Part shown: positions 16,394 to 23,677 of the stretch, piece after piece
Layout of the letters: the number at the start of each line of letters is the position of its first letter
Position numbering within the stretch: the first letter of the stretch is position 1
Assembly: GCA_964583845.1 (NCBI GenBank)
Contig: CAZOXG010000008.1
Coordinates: 1 to 30,110 of the forward strand
Length of the DNA: 30,110 nt
From: JBAWVR01 sp964583845
GTDB taxonomy: Bacteria; Patescibacteriota; Minisyncoccia; Phycocordibacterales; GWA1-40-21
Direction: 5' to 3'
Made by a program: the position numbers and the translations under genes
The notes under the pieces: model-generated
Database searches by the model: none
What the model was told of the DNA's origin: nothing
The model's input: only the letters and a program-made list of their open reading frames with translations

Positions 16394-17500
16394 ATGGGCA
16401 AAAAGGGAATAGATAAGACTTTTTTAGTAATCATTTGTCTTTTAGTGACATTTGGTTTTCTAGTATTTATTTCCGCTTCTATGAGTTACGCCACGAGCGA
16501 TAGCATAAACATCGCCAGAGCTATTTTGATGCAGAGCGCCGGACTTATTATAGGTCTAGTAGGTGCTATTATTGTAGCTTTTTATTCAAACACCCTACCA
16601 TTACTTAAAAAAATTGCCCCCTGGCTTTTCGGAGCTGCACTCATTCTAACCGCCTTGGTTTTTACAAAATTAGGAGTGTCTCTAAATGGGGGTCGTCGCT
16701 GGTTAGATGTTTTCGGTTTTAGTTTTCAACCAGCTGAATTTCTCAAGCCAGCTACATTGATTTTTTTAGCTTATTTCTATTCAAAAAAGAAAGACAGAAT
16801 AGGGGAATTTATGTATGGTCTACTTCCACTTTTAACTATTTTAGGAGTCACTGTCGGCATGTTAGCTCTACAACCAGACATGGACGGCGCACTAACTATT
16901 GTTATTTTATCTTTAGCGATTTATTTTTCTGCGGGAGGAAAGTGGCGAGACATAATAATCCTAATAGTTCTCGGTGTCGTTGCCTCAGTGGGTGTAGTTA
17001 TGTGGAAACCATACGTTATGGATCGAATAAATGTTTTTAAGAATCCTGACAAAGACCTACAGGGAACAGGCTGGCAAGTAAATCAATCACTCATAGCCGT
17101 TGGTTCTGGACAGTTAACCGGTCGCGGTTTTGGACAAAGCTTGCAAAAGTTTCGTTACCTTCCTGAATCATCGAGCGACGCAATTTTTTCAGTGGCCAGT
17201 GAAGAATTTGGCTTTGCTGGTTCCAGTGCCATAATTATCTTATTTACACTTTTCTTATTACGTGGTCTTCGAATAGCCACTAAAACCTTTGACAATTTTG
17301 GTGGACTTATTACCGTTGGAATTGTTATACTTATAATAACGCAGTCATTTTTGAATATAGGTTCAATGATTGCCATCATGCCATTATCTGGTCTACCTTT
17401 GGCCTTCTTTAGTAAGGGCGGAACAGTTATTGTTTTTAACCTTATCGAAGTAGGTTTAATAATGAATGTATCGCGTTATATTAAAACATCAAAAAAATAA
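16394..17500 (+). CDS. ftsW: SEDS-family peptidoglycan polymerase, FtsW/RodA
   Basis: A 368-residue membrane glycosyltransferase polymerising lipid II. The family marks are present: NGGRRWLDV followed by FQPAEFLKPA, QPDMDGALTIV, the long extracellular loop with QGTGWQVNQSLIAVGSGQLTGRG, and the late GLPLAFFSKGGT where most homologues have a PFISYGGS-like sequence. FtsW (division) and RodA (elongation) are hard to tell apart by eye; the position between mraY and murG favours FtsW. murG begins 7 bases after the stop. Confidence 0.92.
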   Translation: MGKKGIDKTFLVIICLLVTFGFLVFISASMSYATSDSINIARAILMQSAGLIIGLVGAIIVAFYSNTLPLLKKIAPWLFGAALILTALVFTKLGVSLNGGRRWLDVFGFSFQPAEFLKPATLIFLAYFYSKKKDRIGEFMYGLLPLLTILGVTVGMLALQPDMDGALTIVILSLAIYFSAGGKWRDIIILIVLGVVASVGVVMWKPYVMDRINVFKNPDKDLQGTGWQVNQSLIAVGSGQLTGRGFGQSLQKFRYLPESSSDAIFSVASEEFGFAGSSAIIILFTLFLLRGLRIATKTFDNFGGLITVGIVILIITQSFLNIGSMIAIMPLSGLPLAFFSKGGTVIVFNLIEVGLIMNVSRYIKTSKK

Positions 17501-17507
17501 TAATCAT

Positions 17508-18641
17508 ATGAAAATACTTTTTACAGGTGGGGGATCCGGTGGTCATTTTTATCCAATAATTGCCATCGCCGAAGAAATAAATCGTCTCGTTAAGGATGAA
17601 AAACTACTGCCAGCCAATCTATATTTTATGTCAGACTCTCCTTATGATGCGCATGCCTTGGCTGAAAATAACATAAAGTTTGTAAGTAATCCTTCAGGAA
17701 AAGTTCGACGATATTTTTCAATATTAAATTTTTTTGATCTATTCAAAACCGCCTACGGTATGGTAGTTTCTTTGTTCAAAGTTTTTGGAATTTTTCCTGA
17801 TGTGGTTTTTAGTAAAGGTGCTTATGCCAGTTTTCCAGTTGTCATGGCTGCCCGCATTTTAGGAATACCAGTAATGATTCATGAGTCAGACAGTGTTCCC
17901 GGAAGAGCCAACGTATGGGCTGGGAAGTTTGCAAAACGTATTGCCGTCTCATATCCCGAAGCGGCCAATTACTTTAAAAGAAAAGACGTGGTGGCTCACA
18001 CTGGTAATCCTTTGCGACGCGAGATTCGTTTGATTGGTGAAAATAAAAATGCTAATGAATATTTAAGTTTAGACCAATTTGTTCCTACTATACTTGTATT
18101 AGGGGGTTCTCTTGGATCTGAAATAATTAATGATTCCATTCTAGAAGTTCTACCTCAACTAGTTCAGAAATTTCAAATAATTCATCAAACCGGCAAAAAT
18201 AATATTACTGAAGTTAAACAAACTGCCAATGTGGTTTTGCAAAACAACCCTTTAGCCAACCGTTATCGTGCCTTTGATTATTTAAATAATTTATCATTAT
18301 CAATGGCTGCCAGTGTATCTAAACTTGTCATTACTCGTGCTGGATCAACTATTTTTGAAATTGCGAATTGGGGAGTGCCAAGTATTGTAATTCCTATAAC
18401 TAACTCGGCCGGAGATCACCAGAGACACAATGCTTACTCCTATGCTAGATCAGGGGCTGCAACAGTTATAGAAGAAAGTAACTTATCAGGTGCCGTTTTA
18501 ATGCAGGAGATCCATCGTATCTTTGACCAACCAGAAGCTTTAAACAAAATGTCAGAATCAGCAAAATCTTTTTCTAACCCCGACGCAGCAGAAAAAATTG
18601 CTCGTGAGGTTCTACGCATTGGTTTATCTCACGAGAAATAG
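17508..18641 (+). CDS. murG: UDP-GlcNAc:lipid I GlcNAc transferase
   Basis: A 377-residue GT28 enzyme making lipid II on the cytoplasmic face of the membrane. The N-terminal glycine loop is FTGGGSGGHFYP, the second glycine loop is VLGGSLGSE, and the UDP-GlcNAc site is ITRAGSTIFEIANWGVPSI followed by DHQRHNA. The ATG at 17508 is chosen because it starts exactly at the KILFTGGG strand; an in-frame upstream start at 17466 overlaps the end of ftsW and adds 14 residues with no family support. Last gene of the mraY operon. Confidence 0.96.
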   Translation: MKILFTGGGSGGHFYPIIAIAEEINRLVKDEKLLPANLYFMSDSPYDAHALAENNIKFVSNPSGKVRRYFSILNFFDLFKTAYGMVVSLFKVFGIFPDVVFSKGAYASFPVVMAARILGIPVMIHESDSVPGRANVWAGKFAKRIAVSYPEAANYFKRKDVVAHTGNPLRREIRLIGENKNANEYLSLDQFVPTILVLGGSLGSEIINDSILEVLPQLVQKFQIIHQTGKNNITEVKQTANVVLQNNPLANRYRAFDYLNNLSLSMAASVSKLVITRAGSTIFEIANWGVPSIVIPITNSAGDHQRHNAYSYARSGAATVIEESNLSGAVLMQEIHRIFDQPEALNKMSESAKSFSNPDAAEKIAREVLRIGLSHEK

Positions 18642-18645
18642 ATCT

Positions 18646-18675
18646 TTGTTTCAATGTTTTGTTTTATGATATAAT
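18646..18675 (+). promoter_or_regulatory. Promoter of the 18703 gene
   Basis: TTGTTT (18646-18651), an 18-base spacer and TATAAT (18670-18675) preceded by TGA (extended -10). The predicted leader is about 20 bases. Confidence 0.75.
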
Positions 18676-18702
18676 ATCTTTAATTATAACTAATCAAACT
18701 AT

Positions 18703-19029
18703 ATGTTTAATATAAACCCCCAAAGCGGAATAATTAAATGGATAATAATATTTGTCATTGCCTTACTAATCCTAAGTTATCTAGGTTTCGATTTAAAATC
18801 AACTGTTGAGTCACAGACCACCCAAAGTAACTTCGGGTATGTTTGGGGTTACACACACGCTTTCTGGGATAAATATCTTGTCGGTCCAGCCAGTTGGATC
18901 TGGAACAATATCGTAATTGATATTGTCTGGGATAAACTCTTTCTACCGGGACTAAACCTTATCAAGAGAGATCAACTAGTCAATATTACTACCGCTACCT
19001 CATCAGGTGCAGTCACACTACCAAGGTAG
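18703..19029 (+). CDS. Small single-pass membrane protein, 108 aa, unknown
   Basis: One strong membrane helix near residues 11-27 (WIIIFVIALLILSYLGF) is followed by a tryptophan-rich segment with paired motifs HAFWDKYLVGP and IVWDKLFLPG around an amphipathic middle, and a Ser/Thr-rich end. No catalytic motif is visible. Its own promoter separates it from the murG operon. Proteins of this kind are often seen next to cell-wall genes in Parcubacteria-like genomes (recollection, not checked), so a role at the envelope is a guess. Confidence 0.75.
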   Translation: MFNINPQSGIIKWIIIFVIALLILSYLGFDLKSTVESQTTQSNFGYVWGYTHAFWDKYLVGPASWIWNNIVIDIVWDKLFLPGLNLIKRDQLVNITTATSSGAVTLPR

Positions 19030-19065
19030 AGAAACAACACACCTTAAAACGCACTACAACGTGTC

Positions 19066-19105
19066 AAAATATGGCCCAACAAGGCCATATTTTATTATGT
19101 TTTTA
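19066..19105 (+). terminator. Terminator after the 18703 gene
   Basis: A perfect 11-bp stem (19066-19076 with 19083-19093) and 6-base loop, with a T-rich tail. A second hairpin on the same ATATGGC theme follows (19108-19115 with 19122-19129). Confidence 0.75.
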
Positions 19106-19386
19106 AGATATGGCTATATAGAGCCATATTTTAGACAATTCAACAATGTCAATAAAGCTTAAATATAGAGTATGCGGGAAAGAATATAAAATAATCAAAT
19201 ACACAAAATTAAAGTAAACAAAAAAATTATTAAAAACTTCTAAGTAGAGGGAATTGAGATGAAAGTATAATATAAATTTATCAAAAATTTTCATAAATAA
19301 TCTAAACTCAAATGATCAATCAAATGTAGTACGCAAACATAATGATTAATTAAGGCTAGTTGATCATGTGTATGCTTTGAGCCATA
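19106..19386. other. AT-rich intergenic stretch without a supported gene
   Basis: It contains the second ATATGGCT/AGCCATAT hairpin (19108-19129) and an inverted repeat ATGATCAA (19312-19319) / TTGATCAT (19360-19367). The only open frame, on the minus strand at 19103-19294, is a Phe/Leu/Ile string produced by AT-rich sequence and crosses the hairpin. Confidence 0.6.
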
Positions 19387-19508
19387 TTTCAATATGTATA
19401 GTGTCGCAAAGATATATTGTGCGACACACTATCTAGGAGCCGACTCTGGCCTCCCTAGGCTATCTGGGTACACAAAAACGACCCTTGCGAGGTCGTTTTT
19501 GTTTAAAT
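19387..19508 (+). ncRNA. Candidate structured small RNA ending in a terminator
   Basis: Within an AT-rich gap the composition changes sharply into three consecutive stems: GTGTCGCA (19401-19408) with TGCGACAC (19420-19427); CTAGG (19433-19437) with CCTAG (19454-19458) extended by GCC/GGC; and a 12-bp terminator. A TTGATC at 19360-19365 followed 17 bases later by CATATT could be a promoter. No family is recognised (not tmRNA, RNase P or 6S by their landmarks). The alternative is that only the last stem matters, as terminator of the convergent gene. Confidence 0.35.
19472..19508. terminator. Bidirectional terminator
   Basis: A perfect 12-bp stem (19472-19483 with 19491-19502) around a 7-base loop, with T runs on both strands. 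It ends the leftward gene at 19520-20011 and any rightward transcript from the gap. Confidence 0.85.
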
Positions 19509-19519
19509 ATTTTTATATA

Positions 19520-20011
19520 TTATTTACTAGCCACCTTTACAACCTTGTTAGTTGAAAGTTTCTTTTCAAACTTTCCCCAACATGGTGATGAAGATATCCA
19601 AGGGTCGGTACCTTCCTTTTCGTACAGTCTCTTGGCATAAGCCAAGTTACCGTCAATAGTGTGTAGATCGAGATTCAATTTCTTAGCACGAGGATCATGG
19701 TAGTATTCATTTACTTGCATGAGTCCGATATCATCCTTATTTACTTTACCTCTCAAGAGTTGACCGTTACTATCAAACTGTCTAAAGGTTGATTCGCAAC
19801 GAGCGATTTCGGCGAGGATTGGAGTGTCGGCATAATATGCGCGAACGTACTCTTCTAAAGTCTGAGGATGCTTAGTGGCAATTACTTGTTCTTTGACTTC
19901 AGTATTAACTAGGTTACTTGAGGAAGCTAAGGTTTGAGCTGTAGCCTCTTTTGGTAAACTTGGTAGTACTGATAACATAAAGAATAAAGTGGTTGTCAAT
20001 TCTGTTATCAT
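19520..20011 (-). CDS. Secreted lysozyme-like (SLT-type) peptidoglycan hydrolase
   Basis: A 163-residue protein with an N-terminal hydrophobic signal (about residues 5-26, ending ...ATAQT). The rest is a small lysozyme/soluble lytic transglycosylase-like domain: AEIARCES with the probable catalytic Glu, DIGLMQVNEYYH (the GLMQIN motif), and GNLAYAKRLYEKEG followed by W-x-S-x-x-CW. Cys in RCES and Cys in PCW may form a disulphide. It would cut peptidoglycan strands outside the cell, fitting the nearby synthesis genes. A good promoter lies upstream (20129-20157); the leader of about 110 bases contains a hairpin. No close Shine-Dalgarno precedes the ATG, so the exact start is less sure. Confidence 0.88.
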   Translation of the reverse strand: MITELTTTLFFMLSVLPSLPKEATAQTLASSSNLVNTEVKEQVIATKHPQTLEEYVRAYYADTPILAEIARCESTFRQFDSNGQLLRGKVNKDDIGLMQVNEYYHDPRAKKLNLDLHTIDGNLAYAKRLYEKEGTDPWISSSPCWGKFEKKLSTNKVVKVASK

Positions 20012-20128
20012 AATTTAGTTGAAACCTTTTTCCAGTTCTTAAATAAATAAGAGAGTGAAAATTGGTGCCGCTTCTTATGGTTTAACCCTCTAAAAAGCAA
20101 AATCAAGCTTACGCCTGATTGCTTATAT

Positions 20129-20157
20129 ATATTAGCACCTTTTACTTTTCCTGTCAA
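20129..20157 (-). promoter_or_regulatory. Promoter of the SLT-type hydrolase gene
   Basis: On the minus strand TTGACA (20157-20152), a 17-base spacer and TAATAT (20134-20129). The leader carries a hairpin at 20096-20123 (AGCA/TGCT with ATCAGG/CTTGAT) followed by T-rich sequence, which could weaken or attenuate read-through. Confidence 0.8.
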
Positions 20158-20359
20158 GGATATAACACGACTTTGATACCCTGTCAAACTAGTGAAAATG
20201 GCTTAAAATAAGGGTTTTTTACTTGACATTTTACCTTTTAATATGGTCTGGATTTTAAGTATTTTAAAAAGTGTGATGAAATTTGAATACAGACAGTCAA
20301 CCTCCCTTTTTTCATAAATTTTCGCTTCCCTTTTTTGATCACTTTTGGAAAAATTATTT
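20158..20359. other. Intergenic stretch, no gene supported
   Basis: Low-complexity AT-rich sequence between the hydrolase promoter and the terminator of the next leftward gene. A TTGACA at 20223-20228 on the plus strand has no matching -10 at the right distance. The open frame that begins at 20283 on the plus strand crosses the terminator and runs into the opposite strand of a real gene. Confidence 0.6.
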
Positions 20360-20387
20360 AAAAAAGGACTACACTTTCGTGCAGTCC
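20360..20387 (-). terminator. Terminator after the 20413-21252 gene
   Basis: Read on the minus strand, GGACTGCAC and GTGTAGTCC pair around GAAA (one mismatch) and are followed by TTTTTT. Confidence 0.9.
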
Positions 20388-20412
20388 GTTAAGGTTTTAG
20401 GGATTATTCCCA

Positions 20413-21252
20413 TTAAATTCTTTCCCGATAAGTCGGGTAGAACTCTTTGTAGATCGTGCCGATGGCTGCACTTCTTGGAAAGTAGACACCGGTTTGCAAT
20501 ACTGGGCGGATAGAGTTATGATGTCTAACCAAAGCTAAGCCGACATCTTTCTCCGTCTTCATTCGACCGTATAGACTTCCGATCGCATGATACCTGGCCG
20601 ACGGCTCGTACTGGTTCATCTTCTCACGTTCAGAGAACGGATCGGAAACACTCCAGTCGGGATCCACCACAAAAGGCTGCGTATGGGCAACGAGCGATAA
20701 CAACTCCATTGAGTCCAAACCAAACCGGTGGTCTTCCTGAGCCTTTACAACCATCTCGCGGAAAACTTGTTCTGCTTTACCATCGCTAGGATGTCCTTGG
20801 CAAAAACCAAGATTAACATCAACCAGAAAGTATGGCAGACGAGGATAACCATAACGTGCCGAAAGGCTTTCGGAAACATGATAAGCACAGCTGGCACCTC
20901 TGGCACCAGTCGCTTCACGCGAACGATCGCGGAAATTACAGCTTTTGCACAGGCGTTCAATATTCAGAAAGTAACGGCTCGGTGGCACAACTACCACAAA
21001 CGGAACCGCTCCGACTGTCAGTGGACGACCATTGAGAATCGCCTTAAAGAGAAGATCCTTCTTTGCTTCAAGCTTCTTCAACACGATGTTTTTGTAACGC
21101 GTTGTCCGAAAACGATAGACCTTGCGTCCGATTACTCCAGCATTGAGGTAGAATTCTTCAAAGATTTCTTGCAATCGGTCCAGCTGAAGCTGAAGTAGTT
21201 GTTCCAAATCAAACTCGCTGTAGAGCTGACCGTTAAAAACAAACTTTTTCAT
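20413..21252 (-). CDS. Orphan protein, 279 aa, with CxxC...CxxH motif
   Basis: No family is recognised. The N-terminal 70 residues are helical and charged; the middle has a hydrophobic strand (GAVPFVVVVPPSRYF, about 81-95) followed by CKSC (102-105) and CAYH (122-125), which could hold one zinc. The rest is mixed, with many histidines (HHNS, YHA). AGAGG lies 6 bases before the ATG. Its promoter (TTCACA-17-TATAAA) and terminator make it a single-gene unit. GC content is clearly above that of the cell-wall genes, by eye near 50 percent. It is the largest of the isolated Shine-Dalgarno genes. Confidence 0.75.
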   Translation of the reverse strand: MKKFVFNGQLYSEFDLEQLLQLQLDRLQEIFEEFYLNAGVIGRKVYRFRTTRYKNIVLKKLEAKKDLLFKAILNGRPLTVGAVPFVVVVPPSRYFLNIERLCKSCNFRDRSREATGARGASCAYHVSESLSARYGYPRLPYFLVDVNLGFCQGHPSDGKAEQVFREMVVKAQEDHRFGLDSMELLSLVAHTQPFVVDPDWSVSDPFSEREKMNQYEPSARYHAIGSLYGRMKTEKDVGLALVRHHNSIRPVLQTGVYFPRSAAIGTIYKEFYPTYRERI

Positions 21253-21303
21253 GAGATACCTCTTTTCTTTTATTTATGGTTTGTACTTAAAATATCCTAA
21301 ATG

Positions 21304-21332
21304 TTTATATCATAAAAATACACAAATGTGAA
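21304..21332 (-). promoter_or_regulatory. Promoter of the 20413-21252 gene
   Basis: On the minus strand TTCACA (21332-21327), a 17-base spacer and TATAAA (21309-21304), preceded by TGA (extended -10). Confidence 0.65.
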
Positions 21333-21349
21333 GAGCGCGTAATTAAAAT

Positions 21350-21377
21350 CGGGTAGCCTCCTTGCGAAGACTACCCG
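21350..21377 (-). terminator. Terminator after the 21396-21992 gene
   Basis: A perfect 7-bp stem CGGGTAG/CTACCCG (21350-21356 with 21371-21377) followed on the minus strand by ATTTTAATT. Confidence 0.7.
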
Positions 21378-21395
21378 AAACAAAACCAAAACATC

Positions 21396-21992
21396 CTAAT
21401 CTGACCAATACTTTTCGGTGAAAATACGTGCTTCACCGATAAGCCCAGCAAGAACGTTGGCCCTACGCCACACATTACGTGGTTTGAGTTGCTTAGTACT
21501 ACCATCTACAATTCCTTCTGTTGGTACATAAAGACCTCCTCCATACGGACGATAGTCTCCACAATTCGGAATAAGTAAAGCACCGAAAGAAATAGCACCA
21601 ACTGGGTACGGATCAACAATGGCACCGTCTGGAGTGAGTAACCGAGAATGACCACACCAAACCAGTTCAATTTCTTGTTGCTTCTGTCCTTCCACCTCAA
21701 TCTCCTTACACTGGCCAAAACCGCCCACAACACCATCGACGTACTTCAGTTTTTTAGAATGAAGATACCAGGCCCTAGCAATTTCATGACAATTAAAAAT
21801 GGAATTCTTCTTTTCTCCACTAAAACTTGGTTTGGTAGGTATGATATCAGTCCAGACAGAAGACATCACCAGACTGATCATTGTGTGTATAGCGATATCC
21901 AACTCAGTCAAACCCGTAACGAGTTCAGGTCGGTGCATCTTACAACAATGATTTGGCCAAAAACGTCTTGAAGCAAATTTTTTATCTACCAT
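21396..21992 (-). CDS. Orphan protein with a transglutaminase/papain-like Cys-His-Asp pattern, 198 aa
   Basis: The order and spacing of motifs suggest a transglutaminase-like cysteine enzyme fold: Cys68 at the start of a helix (FNCHEIARAWYLHS), a strand pair, His115 in VWCGHSRLLTPDG and Asp127 in IVDPYPVG. The phrase H-x-R/W-x-x-x-x-DG-x-x-x-x-D is the usual look of the His/Asp half of such triads. The function would be a peptidase, amidase or cross-linking enzyme; this is inference from motifs alone. AAGGAG lies 6 bases before the ATG. It has its own promoter and terminator, and GC above its AT-rich neighbours. Confidence 0.72.
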   Translation of the reverse strand: MVDKKFASRRFWPNHCCKMHRPELVTGLTELDIAIHTMISLVMSSVWTDIIPTKPSFSGEKKNSIFNCHEIARAWYLHSKKLKYVDGVVGGFGQCKEIEVEGQKQQEIELVWCGHSRLLTPDGAIVDPYPVGAISFGALLIPNCGDYRPYGGGLYVPTEGIVDGSTKQLKPRNVWRRANVLAGLIGEARIFTEKYWSD

Positions 21993-22043
21993 TGGAATCT
22001 CCTTGTTTTTTATTTGCTGTTGTACAACTTTTACCTGTACATT

Positions 22044-22072
22044 TTTATATCACGAAAAGCATATTTAGTAAA
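22044..22072 (-). promoter_or_regulatory. Promoter of the 21396-21992 gene
   Basis: On the minus strand TTTACT (22072-22067), a 17-base spacer and TATAAA (22049-22044). The leader contains a TGTAC/GTACA hairpin before the Shine-Dalgarno. Confidence 0.65.
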
Positions 22073-22076
22073 TACA

Positions 22077-22120
22077 TAAAAAAATTGAGAGTGCCGGCTT
22101 CTAAAGCGCTGACACTCTCT
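22077..22120 (-). terminator. Terminator after the 22140-22319 gene
   Basis: GAGAGTG (22088-22094) pairs with CACTCTC (22114-22120); an inner GCTT/AAGC stem is present. On the minus strand AATTTTTTT follows. Confidence 0.85.
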
Positions 22121-22139
22121 TTTTTGACACCCCTTGCTC

Positions 22140-22319
22140 TTAGTAGCAGTAGGTGTAGTTGCCGTGGCTGTCCACGATGGCCGCCTTGGGTTGCGGACGG
22201 GGCTGGCGAATGACCATCGGCCGGACGATGCGACTCATTCCGGCAAAATTCTTTTCAAAACCCTTGCAGTTCTGACGGTTACGCCCAATTCCCAGCGCGA
22301 CCTTGATCCCGTTTGACAT
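22140..22319 (-). CDS. Small basic orphan protein, 59 aa
   Basis: A 59-residue frame rich in Arg, Lys, Asn and Pro (for example RIVRPMVIRQPRPQPK) with a C-terminal HGNYTYCY. It is the most GC-rich stretch in the window, by eye above 55 percent. Three things support it as a real gene: AGGGAG 7 bases before the ATG (22317-22319), a strong terminator just past the stop, and a TTGACA (minus strand, 22409-22404) upstream. The leader contains two hairpins, GTGTA/TACAC and CAGCAG/CTGCTG. Function unknown; the charge suggests nucleic-acid or ribosome binding. The plus-strand frame over the same bases is its shadow. Confidence 0.65.
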   Translation of the reverse strand: MSNGIKVALGIGRNRQNCKGFEKNFAGMSRIVRPMVIRQPRPQPKAAIVDSHGNYTYCY

Positions 22320-22417
22320 TGTCGTTCTCCCTTTTCTTTTTTCGTTTTAACAGCAGGCAATCTGCTGTGTACTTCCATACACTAGCATATATATATTTAT
22401 TATTGTCAATAAATACA

Positions 22418-22455
22418 AAAATACCCCTGTTTTGAGTAAAACACAGGTATTTTCA
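22418..22455. terminator. Terminator after the exonuclease gene
   Basis: AAAATACC pairs with GGTATTTT and CTGT with ACAG inside, with T-rich flanks on both strands, directly after the stop codon of the leftward gene at 22456. Confidence 0.75.
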
Positions 22456-23046
22456 TTATTTAAGCCAAGGTATCGGGTACTTTTCAAATTCTGGTAACAA
22501 TTTTCTATTATTTAACAATCTAGACAGAGCCTCGGCTGCCACTTTGGCCCCATTCAAGGCGTTGTGTGGATGGGGTTCCTCGGGTATACCGACATATTCT
22601 TGAATTCTAGTAGAATTTAAATCGCTACGTTTATTGGCAACTGGTGGCTCAATGCCTCTTAATTTCATATGGGTAAAGCAAACGGAATGAACATCAATTG
22701 TTCGATGTGGTATCGGCCAATTTATTTTTGCTCGCTCGGCGGCGAATTTAAGAAAATCCCTATCAAAAGACGGATTTTGCCCGGCTGTCGTATGCTCTTC
22801 CCTACCCTCAACCCAATTCAAAAAGGCTCGAATTAAAATATCTTCGCCTTCTTTAGTTGGGTTAGTAATATCCTCCATAGTAAAACCATTCACTTGCAAG
22901 GCTTCATCCATAACGTGGGCACCATCACGCATACGACACTCAGAATAAAATTGCTCTTCTGGGTGCGACAAATCAACTGCTCCAACTGATAAAAGAGCGT
23001 GCTTGTATGGATCTGTTCCAGTCGCTTCAACATCAACTACAATCAT
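22456..23046 (-). CDS. DEDDh-type 3'-5' exonuclease (DnaQ-like), last Asp replaced
   Basis: A 196-residue RNase H-fold exonuclease. Exo I is VDVEATG with Asp5 and Glu7, Exo II is NPSFDRDF with Asp95, and Exo III is PHPHNALNGAKVAAE with His161. In DEDDh enzymes the residue five after this His is the fourth metal-binding Asp; here it is Gly166. The proofreading or RNA-trimming role normal for the family therefore needs either another carboxylate or a changed mechanism. The N-terminus is compact and no polymerase is fused. It follows the gene at 23072-23554 by 25 bases, so the two probably share a transcript. Confidence 0.87.
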   Translation of the reverse strand: MIVVDVEATGTDPYKHALLSVGAVDLSHPEEQFYSECRMRDGAHVMDEALQVNGFTMEDITNPTKEGEDILIRAFLNWVEGREEHTTAGQNPSFDRDFLKFAAERAKINWPIPHRTIDVHSVCFTHMKLRGIEPPVANKRSDLNSTRIQEYVGIPEEPHPHNALNGAKVAAEALSRLLNNRKLLPEFEKYPIPWLK

Positions 23047-23071
23047 ATATTTATTAATTATTTATTAAAAA

Positions 23072-23554
23072 TCATTTTAAATTAGGACAATTGCTAGCTG
23101 GAGTATATCCAGCTGTTCGTGCCTCATCGATGGTATTAAACCAAATTTTATTTGCTTCACTTATTTGTTTGGCACCTGGACACCAAGAATAATGGTACTT
23201 GGTTCCATTTTTTGAAGCAATAATTGTAGTAGTACCTAGTTGAGTATTTTGAGTATTTTCCGAAACGGACGTCTTTACCCCTTTTATAAAACTACCGGAT
23301 ATAGATACATTTTGACCACTAATAGGGCAAATAATGTCTTTGACTTCAACCTTAGGTTTCTTATCTTCGTAGATAGAAATACGTCCTAGACCATAACTAG
23401 CTAAACCAACTAGGACTAAAATAGCCACTATAGCTATATCTTTCCACAAATCTGACTCTATAAATGAAGTCGTTTTAGTGAAGCTGGCTCTAGTGTTTAG
23501 TTGTTTTTTGATCGCCCAGGGCTTGATTTTTTTGTGAAAATCTTTTATACTCAC
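23072..23554 (-). CDS. Single-pass membrane protein with a C-terminal Cys-rich Ada-like small domain, 160 aa
   Basis: The chain starts at a GTG (23554). A basic cytoplasmic N-terminus is followed by one membrane helix (about residues 40-60, IAIVAILVLVGLASYGLG) and an outside part. The last 45 residues, with YHYSWCPGAKQI, a WFNTIDEARTAGYTPA stretch and a final NC, have the look of the small Ada-type/extracellular metal-binding domain in which a strand with xSKxxxKYHxxxCxxA is followed by F/W-x-x-x-x-EA-x-x-x-GY-x-P-x-x-xC. CPIS earlier adds one Cys. The role is unknown. The start lies 6 bases behind TATAAT, so the mRNA is probably leaderless with GTG. Confidence 0.78.
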   Translation of the reverse strand: MSIKDFHKKIKPWAIKKQLNTRASFTKTTSFIESDLWKDIAIVAILVLVGLASYGLGRISIYEDKKPKVEVKDIICPISGQNVSISGSFIKGVKTSVSENTQNTQLGTTTIIASKNGTKYHYSWCPGAKQISEANKIWFNTIDEARTAGYTPASNCPNLK

Positions 23555-23560
23555 AAGGCA

Positions 23561-23566
23561 ATTATA
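23561..23566 (-). promoter_or_regulatory. -10 box of a leaderless GTG-start transcript
   Basis: On the minus strand a perfect TATAAT preceded by TGT (extended -10) ends 6 bases before the GTG start of the 23072-23554 gene. No clear -35 is visible. Confidence 0.6.
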
Positions 23567-23677
23567 ACATATCTTTTTGGCCTGGTAGAGTTATGTACCC
23601 TACTGGGGACCTGAAGCAAGTTTGAAGAATTGCTGGAAAAATTCCGACTTATTTCAATTTTAAATATTAAAAAATAA

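Noticed and set aside
19103..19294. Minus-strand frame of 63 codons
   Set aside because: Phe/Leu/Ile/Tyr string from AT-rich DNA, overlapping a hairpin and without a ribosome site.
20283..20513. Plus-strand frame of 76 codons
   Set aside because: It crosses the terminator of the leftward gene and ends inside its coding sequence in antisense; no start signal.
20728..21198. Long plus-strand frame of 156 codons
   Set aside because: Antisense to the 20413-21252 gene, whose start, Shine-Dalgarno, promoter and terminator all agree on the minus strand.
22134..22316. Plus-strand frame over the 22140-22319 region
   Set aside because: Val/Ala-rich shadow of the minus-strand gene, which has the Shine-Dalgarno and terminator on its side.
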